A stretch of 64,000 nt of DNA. Origin: JASGCL01 sp965203915. Lineage in GTDB: Bacteria > Pseudomonadota > Alphaproteobacteria > JASGCL01. How positions within the stretch are numbered: the first letter of the stretch is position 1; each line of letters opens with the position of its first letter. The stretch is from NCBI GenBank assembly GCA_965203915.1, contig OZ241918.1:1240001-1304000 (forward strand), read 5' to 3'. Made by a program: the position numbers and the translations under genes. The notes below the pieces were generated by a model that was not told the DNA's origin, searched no databases, and saw nothing but the letters and a program-made list of their open reading frames with translations. Positions 60,601-64,000 of this stretch are shown piece by piece.

Positions 60601-60808
60601 CCCCCGCCGACAAAATGCCGCGCGGGCGGTGGTATTTAAAACTGCGCCCCACCAAATGAACCCCGTTGCCAAGCAAGGCCGCCGCCACGCTGTCGCCTTG
60701 GAAACCTTTGTAATGCTTGCCATCAAAATAAAAATCCAACGGCTGGTCTTTGTGAATGCCCCAACCAAACTCTTCGGTTTTTGGCAAACGATAAGGATTT
60801 TGTTTCAT
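57680..60808 (-). CDS. soxA: Sarcosine oxidase alpha subunit
   Basis: About 1042 residues; large subunit holding NAD+ and the tetrahydrofolate site. The complex converts sarcosine, O2 and H4-folate to glycine, H2O2 and methylene-H4-folate. N-terminal ferredoxin-like fold (GWGIHKDQPLDFYFDGKHYKGFQGDSVAAALLGNG) and VDYVIVGGGMAGLLTALHLA dinucleotide site (about 180-195), then a pyridine-nucleotide region, and a C-terminal aminomethyltransferase (GcvT) domain from about residue 650 (GVLDASTLGKIDIQGPDALKLL, SFTGELSYEINVP, MHVLRAEKGYIIVGQDTDG). The ATG at 60808 follows GGCGAG; the frame runs further upstream into soxD. Confidence 0.95.
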   Translation of the reverse strand: MKQNPYRLPKTEEFGWGIHKDQPLDFYFDGKHYKGFQGDSVAAALLGNGVHLVGRSFKYHRPRGILSAGVEEPNALVTLGVGAGEEVNARATMAELVVGQRVRSQNRYPSLKFDMLAVNSGILAKIFPAGFYYKTFKFPRRFWESLYEPFIRRAAGLGKAKNLPDIDSYATQHVHVDYVIVGGGMAGLLTALHLAMATEKTGEKIILADEDWHFGGYLHQSNDLIDGKSPMKWVAEIVKKLSTYKHVTLLTRTTVTALYDHQFLTALEKVTDHLPHRALRHLPRQRFWKIRAKQIILATGTLERPLCFPNNDTPGVMMAGAVAEYMKRYAVLPGRHVVFLTNNDSAYEVAKMVLATGRMASVVDVRPKLEGKLAEKAPRTALMGKVKAMGGRVLEHATIENIISYKHGMKQVKKVVINGLVATQPKDADDAGKKMKTVGNDMGLMIEKNMRPLILSCDLVAMSGGFVPTVHLYSQGRGQLKYDEKLCAFLPDKIPQACHCVGGVTGTANLEELSSSLTQLFKTLGIKIKLAFPDVAEKPRDIFPHPVFILPGKYPIGHGKAKHFADFQNDVTVADWKLAIREGYDSVELLKRYTTTGMATDQGKTSNLNALHFLAHHLGVPVPQVGITTFRPPYSTQTFGALAGHSVGKLFQQARQTAIHAEHIKAQAVFENVGDWLRPWYFLRSGENMHKAVNREVMATRDSIGVLDASTLGKIDIQGPDALKLLNLVYTNAWDNLQVGQCRYGLMLNENGMVFDDGVTTRLGENHYHMTTTTGGAGRVMNWLEEWLQTEYPAWKVYCTSVTEQWAVASIAGPNARHLLQDIADSNVDSEAFPHMTMKKMNILGIPARVFRISFTGELSYEINVPARYGRALWQGLMSHGQKYNITPYGTEAMHVLRAEKGYIIVGQDTDGMVTPDDLGFGGMVSKKKPDFLGKRSLYRPDTARPDRRQLVGLLPLNPKKIMREGAQVVKKLNRKPPMDMVGYVTSSYYSSNLGRSIAMGLIKDGRKLMGQKLWVPVMGKRPIAVRVTEPIFLDKENRRLV

Positions 60809-60821
60809 GGTAATCTCGCCG

Positions 60822-61130
60822 CTAATTCTTTGTTTGGTTGGTTGCGCTCTGACGCGGTGGCATGGGCATCTTATCCCCCATTTTATAAACCGCAATTATT
60901 TTATCGCTGACCGTATGGCGCAACACATTGAACCATTTGCGACAACCATGTTGGTGCATCCAACGTTCGCGGTGGAACCCCTTGGTGTTGCTGCGAAAAA
61001 AAACATAATCGCCCCACTCTTTGTCGCTTAGCTTTAGCGAATTTTTTGGTCGTGCGATATGCGCCTCGCCATGGCAAGAAAATTCGGTCATTTCACGCAA
61101 ACCACAATGGGGGCATTCTATCTCAAACAT
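60822..61130 (-). CDS. soxD: Sarcosine oxidase delta subunit
   Basis: About 102 residues, zinc-binding delta subunit. N-terminal MFEIECPHCGLREMTEFSCHGEA holds CxxC and the second Cys/His pair, and YVFFRSNTKGFHRERWMHQHGCRKWFNVLRHTVSDKII is the conserved core. The ATG at 61130 is the family start; an ATG at 61163 would add 11 basic residues. It lies 13 bases upstream of soxA and 49 bases after soxB. Confidence 0.94.
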   Translation of the reverse strand: MFEIECPHCGLREMTEFSCHGEAHIARPKNSLKLSDKEWGDYVFFRSNTKGFHRERWMHQHGCRKWFNVLRHTVSDKIIAVYKMGDKMPMPPRQSATNQTKN

Positions 61131-61179
61131 TTTTTTTATCCGTTGTCCTTTTTGCTCAATCAATTATAAAATTCATTCT

Positions 61180-62436
61180 TTAGTGGGCAACCGCCGCCGC
61201 CGCACCTTCGTCAACCAGATTACCAGTGTAAAAACGTTCGATAGAAAATGGTTGCGCAATAGGATCCATTTCCTTGCCCGCCAAGGAGCTAGCAAAAACA
61301 TAACCCGAACCTGGGGTTGCTTTGAACCCGCCCGTTCCCCAACCGCAATTAAAATACAAATTCTCCACGGGGGTTTTGGCAATAATGGGGCTGCGGTCTA
61401 TCGTCACATCGACAATGCCACCCCATTGGCGCAACATTTTCAAACGCGAAACAAATGGAAACAATTCAACCAGCGGCGACATAATATGTTCAATCGCGCT
61501 GAAAGCCCCGCGTTGCGAATAGCTGATGTAAGGGTCAGACCCCGCCCCCACCACCAATTCCCCCTTGTCAGATTGGCTGACATAAACATGCACCGCGTTC
61601 GACATGATGACGCAATCGATAATGGGCTTCAAAGGTTCGGAGACCAGAGCTTGCAACGGGAATGATTCGATAGGCAAACGGAAGCCCGCCATTTCCGCCA
61701 TCACGCCCGAATGCCCCGCGGTAACCACGCCCACGCGACCCGCCATTATTTTTTTCACTTCATTGCCATGTTTTACTTCCACGCCCAACACTTTGTTGCT
61801 TTTGATAATAAACTTGCTGACCTCCGCATGTTGGATAATATCCACCCCCAGGGCCGACGCCGCACGCGCGAAGCCCCACGCCACCGCGTCATGCCGTGCC
61901 GTGCCACCGCGCCGTTGCAGCAACGCCCCCACCACGGGGTAACGACCATTCATGTTAAGGGTCGGCACCATTTTGCTAACTTGCTTCGGGTTGAGGTATT
62001 CGCTGTCGATACCATTAAGCCAGATAGCATGACCACGCCGACCAATTTCTTGCATATCGTGAACATTATGGGCAAGGTGCAACAAGCCGCGTTGCGAAAA
62101 CATAACATTATAATTTAATTCGCTGCTCAACCCTTCGAACAACTTGACCGACAATTCATAAATTTTTGCCGACTCATCCATGGTATAATTCGACCGCACG
62201 ATGGTGGTGTTGCGCCCTGTATTACCGCCGCCCAGCCAACCTTTTTCAATCACGGCAATATTTTTTAATTTATGTTTTTTAGCAAGGTAGTAGGCCGTGG
62301 CCAAGCCATGACCACCGCCGCCAATGATAATAATATCATAACTGTTTTTTAACGGCCGATTGGGCAGGGCGTTTTGCCATCCCTCATGGTATTTTACCGA
62401 TTCCTTAATAAGCGAAAAGATGGAATATTTTTTCAT
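61180..62436 (-). CDS. soxB: Sarcosine oxidase beta subunit
   Basis: Catalytic flavoprotein subunit that oxidises sarcosine; 418 residues. FAD site IIIIGGGGHGLATAYYLAKKH near residue 35, WLGGGNTGRNTTIVRSNYTMDES, which is characteristic of SoxB, and late GWGTGGFKATPGSGYVFASSL. First gene of soxBDAG; a terminator-like hairpin separates it from the DUF1638/Virulence_fact pair upstream. Confidence 0.95.
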   Translation of the reverse strand: MKKYSIFSLIKESVKYHEGWQNALPNRPLKNSYDIIIIGGGGHGLATAYYLAKKHKLKNIAVIEKGWLGGGNTGRNTTIVRSNYTMDESAKIYELSVKLFEGLSSELNYNVMFSQRGLLHLAHNVHDMQEIGRRGHAIWLNGIDSEYLNPKQVSKMVPTLNMNGRYPVVGALLQRRGGTARHDAVAWGFARAASALGVDIIQHAEVSKFIIKSNKVLGVEVKHGNEVKKIMAGRVGVVTAGHSGVMAEMAGFRLPIESFPLQALVSEPLKPIIDCVIMSNAVHVYVSQSDKGELVVGAGSDPYISYSQRGAFSAIEHIMSPLVELFPFVSRLKMLRQWGGIVDVTIDRSPIIAKTPVENLYFNCGWGTGGFKATPGSGYVFASSLAGKEMDPIAQPFSIERFYTGNLVDEGAAAAVAH

Positions 62437-62470
62437 ATATTTTTATTGTTGTTGCTGTATCGCAAAAGGT

Positions 62471-62497
62471 AAAAAAAATCAAGGCAACGATGCTGCC
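62471..62497 (-). terminator. Intrinsic terminator between the Virulence_fact gene and soxB
   Basis: On the minus strand GGCAGC-ATC-GTTGCC forms a 6-bp stem (one G-T pair) followed by TTGA and eight T. It suggests that soxBDAG has its own promoter downstream of this point. Confidence 0.55.
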
Positions 62498-62566
62498 ATC
62501 CATTTTCTCTACCAATCCTCTCGCAACCAATGATAAATCAAAGTTTGCTTAACAATATCTCGCTTA

Positions 62567-62878
62567 TTATTTTTTGTCGAAGCCTGCGGCCGCGACCAAA
62601 CCAGTTAATCTTTCGGGGGGATAATCTTTTTCTAGGCCTGTTATCAGGTCGGTGGCAATTTTTTCTAAATCACCTTCTACCTCGGTGGGGGTGGAGCGAT
62701 GCCATTCGGCCAAGTAGTCATCGGTGCTGTCGGCCTTACCCGTCATGGCGGCGCGGTCGATGGCTTTTTCAAAACGTTCGCTCAATTGTTTTTTTACCTG
62801 CGTGCCGCGGCGCCCCCCTTCGGACACTATAACTTGTGACGGAATATCGCGCCAAAAAATAATTTGATATTGTGCCAT
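62567..62878 (-). CDS. Virulence_fact-family small protein
   Basis: A 103-residue cytoplasmic-looking protein of the family named Virulence_fact in Pfam. Typical pattern: IIFWRDIPSQVIV at the start, KKQLSERFEKAIDRAAMTGKADSTDDYLAEWHRS in the middle, and LITGLEKDYPPERLTGLVAAAGFD at the end. The biochemical role is not established. From memory such genes are found beside DUF1638 and corrinoid methyltransferase or methylene-tetrahydrofolate reductase genes in alphaproteobacteria; here DUF1638 lies 24 bases upstream and sarcosine oxidase downstream. Confidence 0.82.
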   Translation of the reverse strand: MAQYQIIFWRDIPSQVIVSEGGRRGTQVKKQLSERFEKAIDRAAMTGKADSTDDYLAEWHRSTPTEVEGDLEKIATDLITGLEKDYPPERLTGLVAAAGFDKK

Positions 62879-62902
62879 TGTCCTACCCGCTTCCTTTTTT
62901 TT

Positions 62903-63529
62903 CTATGATATTTTTTTTATGAATGTTTCTAACAAGCCGTAACCTGTTGTTCGTTTTTCAAATTGCAAACCCATTTTTTGGCTAGCCTCTTGCGCCAACA
63001 ATGTCAAGCCAGCATCATCGGTTTGCGCCAAATAAACCAATTTTTTATAAGCACCAAACATGGTCTGTAAAAGCTCGGGGTGTTTGGCTATGCCCATGCC
63101 TTGCCACACCAATTCATCAAAATGCCGCGCCAAATAATCGGTGAGGAAAAAACTGCCCAATTCTTCGTCCATCATTTTATCAAATTCTTCCATGCCCGCA
63201 AAAAATTGGTAGCAATGGGCACCAGGCAGGCGTTGTAAGTTTTCATCTTGGATAAATTTATCCAACATGCCGCCCGTGCCGCAATCGGCGTAGCCGATGT
63301 AGGTTTTTTTATATTCGGCTTGGTGTTTGCCCATCATTTTTTTTAATTCGGGCACAATTTTTTGCGGACTATTGTGTAAAATGGCGGGCAAACACAGCAG
63401 GTCAATATCATGCCGCCCGATTTGCCTTATCAAAAACTTTATTTCTTTGGCCAATGCGCCGCAGGCAATGATGAGCTGCTTTTGACTTCTTGGTAATGAT
63501 TTTTTGGGTGCTTGCGAGACCTGTTCCAT
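62903..63529 (-). CDS. DUF1638 protein
   Basis: A 208-residue protein. Motifs recognised as DUF1638: LIIACGALAKEIKFLI, DIDLLCLPAILHNSPQKIVPELKKMM, YIGYADCGTGGMLDKFI, GAHCYQFFAGMEEFDKMMDEELGSFFLTDYLARHFDELVWQGMGIAKHPEL. The conserved Cys/His (YADCGTGG, GAHCYQFF) suggest a metal or thiol role, but no function is proven to my knowledge. The family is often next to corrinoid methyltransferases. First gene of a two-gene unit with the Virulence_fact gene. Confidence 0.82.
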   Translation of the reverse strand: MEQVSQAPKKSLPRSQKQLIIACGALAKEIKFLIRQIGRHDIDLLCLPAILHNSPQKIVPELKKMMGKHQAEYKKTYIGYADCGTGGMLDKFIQDENLQRLPGAHCYQFFAGMEEFDKMMDEELGSFFLTDYLARHFDELVWQGMGIAKHPELLQTMFGAYKKLVYLAQTDDAGLTLLAQEASQKMGLQFEKRTTGYGLLETFIKKIS

Positions 63530-63622
63530 GAATCCACTATATCAAAAAACCAGGAAATAATCACAGGAAATAAAAACCCATAAATAGAATAATTTCAAAA
63601 TTGCAATATTAAGCCTTGACGC

Positions 63623-63631
63623 GGGGGGGGG
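63623..63631 (+). repeat. Nine-base G homopolymer upstream of the DUF1638 gene
   Basis: A run of nine G on the plus strand (C9 on the sense strand of DUF1638) lies about 95 bases before the DUF1638 start, in otherwise A+T-rich intergenic DNA (63530-63817). The rest of that gap holds the terminator listed separately. Confidence 0.9.
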
Positions 63632-63664
63632 ATAAAAAGAATAATTATTATTTTAAACAACAAT

Positions 63665-63705
63665 CAAAAGGAGAAAATAACCCCTGCCGATAATATCGGC
63701 AGGGG
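63665..63705 (-). terminator. Strong intrinsic terminator of the AHSA1-like gene
   Basis: A perfect 11-bp stem (CCCCTGCCGAT / ATCGGCAGGGG, 3-base loop) at 63681-63705 is followed on the minus strand by a T-rich stretch (TTATTTTCTCCTTTT). It lies 113 bases after the AHSA1-like stop. Confidence 0.8.
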
Positions 63706-63817
63706 CAAAACCCACTAAAGGGACTTATCAATAATTTCTTACTGATGCCTCACTTATAATATTTTATAACAACCAAATCAATAAGACCATAATAAAAAAA
63801 TTACTATCTTTTGTTTA

Positions 63818-64000
63818 TCACGATACGTAGTTTTTAAAACTATCCAAAATTGCCTGCCAGCCAGCCCTTTGTTGGTCATGGCTATGAATATTTTCGGGGT
63901 CAAAAGAAACTGTTACCAAAACCTCCGCCCCCTTTTGCTCGAAGGCAACGGCGCAATGGCGGTTGCCAAATTCATATTCAATAAGTTGGTGAGGAATAAT
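63818..64000 (-). CDS. AHSA1/SRPBCC-family protein, C-terminal 60 residues (cut by window edge)
   Basis: The minus-strand frame is open from base 64000 to a TGA at 63818-63820. It ends with VTVSFDPENIHSHDQQRAGWQAILDSFKNYV, the classical end of AHSA1-type SRPBCC proteins (E/Q-x-QR-x-GWQAILDNFKxYV). These are small ligand-binding proteins of unknown specific function in bacteria. Start lies outside the window. A strong terminator follows it. Confidence 0.82.
   Translation of the reverse strand: MIPHQLIEYEFGNRHCAVAFEQKGAEVLVTVSFDPENIHSHDQQRAGWQAILDSFKNYVS

Noticed and set aside
61021..61665. 214-codon open frame on the plus strand
   Set aside because: It is antisense to soxB and soxD, whose domains are complete; no ribosome-binding site or family motif.

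Overview
The window reads as a chromosomal segment of a free-living, somewhat AT-leaning alphaproteobacterium, probably an uncultivated aquatic lineage. The inference rests on gene content: an ATP12-type F1 assembly chaperone, a DUF3035 lipoprotein, an ELM1-like protein, MidA, an alphaproteobacterial-style S4 without a zinc site, S16 with an Ala/Glu/Lys tail, an HtrA-BamD-RecN block and a heterotetrameric soxBDAG sarcosine oxidase. Coding density is high and many neighbours overlap by 1-26 bases. I see no insertion sequence, prophage, CRISPR array, rRNA operon or integrase. Both ends are cut: thrS at base 1 and an AHSA1-like gene at base 64000.

Layout. 0-5 kb (minus): multicopper oxidase, a TPR/glycosyltransferase, a family-9 glycosyltransferase and thrS. 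5-7.7 kb (plus): rpsP, an outer-membrane protein, a PuuE-type allantoinase preceded by a 10-base tandem repeat, and tRNA-Asn. 7.8-16 kb: an EamA transporter, rsfS/rlmH, two envelope genes, greA, and a coupled operon of cysteine desulfurase, rpe, galU and phosphomannomutase. 16-22 kb: recJ facing a tightly overlapping operon of O-antigen-ligase-like protein, cbiF, midA and pgeF. 22-27.7 kb (plus): the cobalamin operon cbiX-cbiC-cbiET-cbiL-cbiGH, compacted by two gene fusions. 27.7-39 kb: ELM1-like gene, pepN, tRNA-Ser, rpsD behind two AmpG-like transporters, an outer-membrane protein with a damaged or unusual start, holC, purD and a tiny lysine-rich protein gene. 39-47 kb (minus): recN, bamD, htrA, an orphan ABC ATPase, tRNA-Leu, lolD and lolC. 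47-57 kb: cbiB with rluB-like and rsmD, ATP12, betB, aroK-aroB, and a zinc-uptake unit (Fur/Zur regulator, znuA, znuC, znuB) behind a perfect 21-base palindrome, then tRNA-Val. 57-63.5 kb (minus): soxBDAG preceded by a DUF1638/Virulence_fact pair.

How it fits together. Two themes stand out. One is corrinoid synthesis by the early-cobalt-insertion route: CbiX with an M-x-C-x-x-C motif and a His-rich tail, CbiL, CbiF, CbiG-CbiH, CbiC, CbiE-CbiT, and CbiB elsewhere in the window; CbiD and CbiJ/CobK are not seen. The other is methylated-amine metabolism: BetB makes glycine betaine, SoxBDAG turns sarcosine into glycine with transfer of a one-carbon unit to tetrahydrofolate, and the DUF1638/Virulence_fact pair is, from memory, a companion of corrinoid methyltransferase loci. 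A link between the two themes (B12-dependent betaine demethylation) is inference. I did not find one clear, wholly new multi-gene system. The least explained items are the structured leader before cbiX, the tandem array touching the allantoinase start, the outer-membrane gene at 35.5 kb, and the lysine-rich mini-protein.
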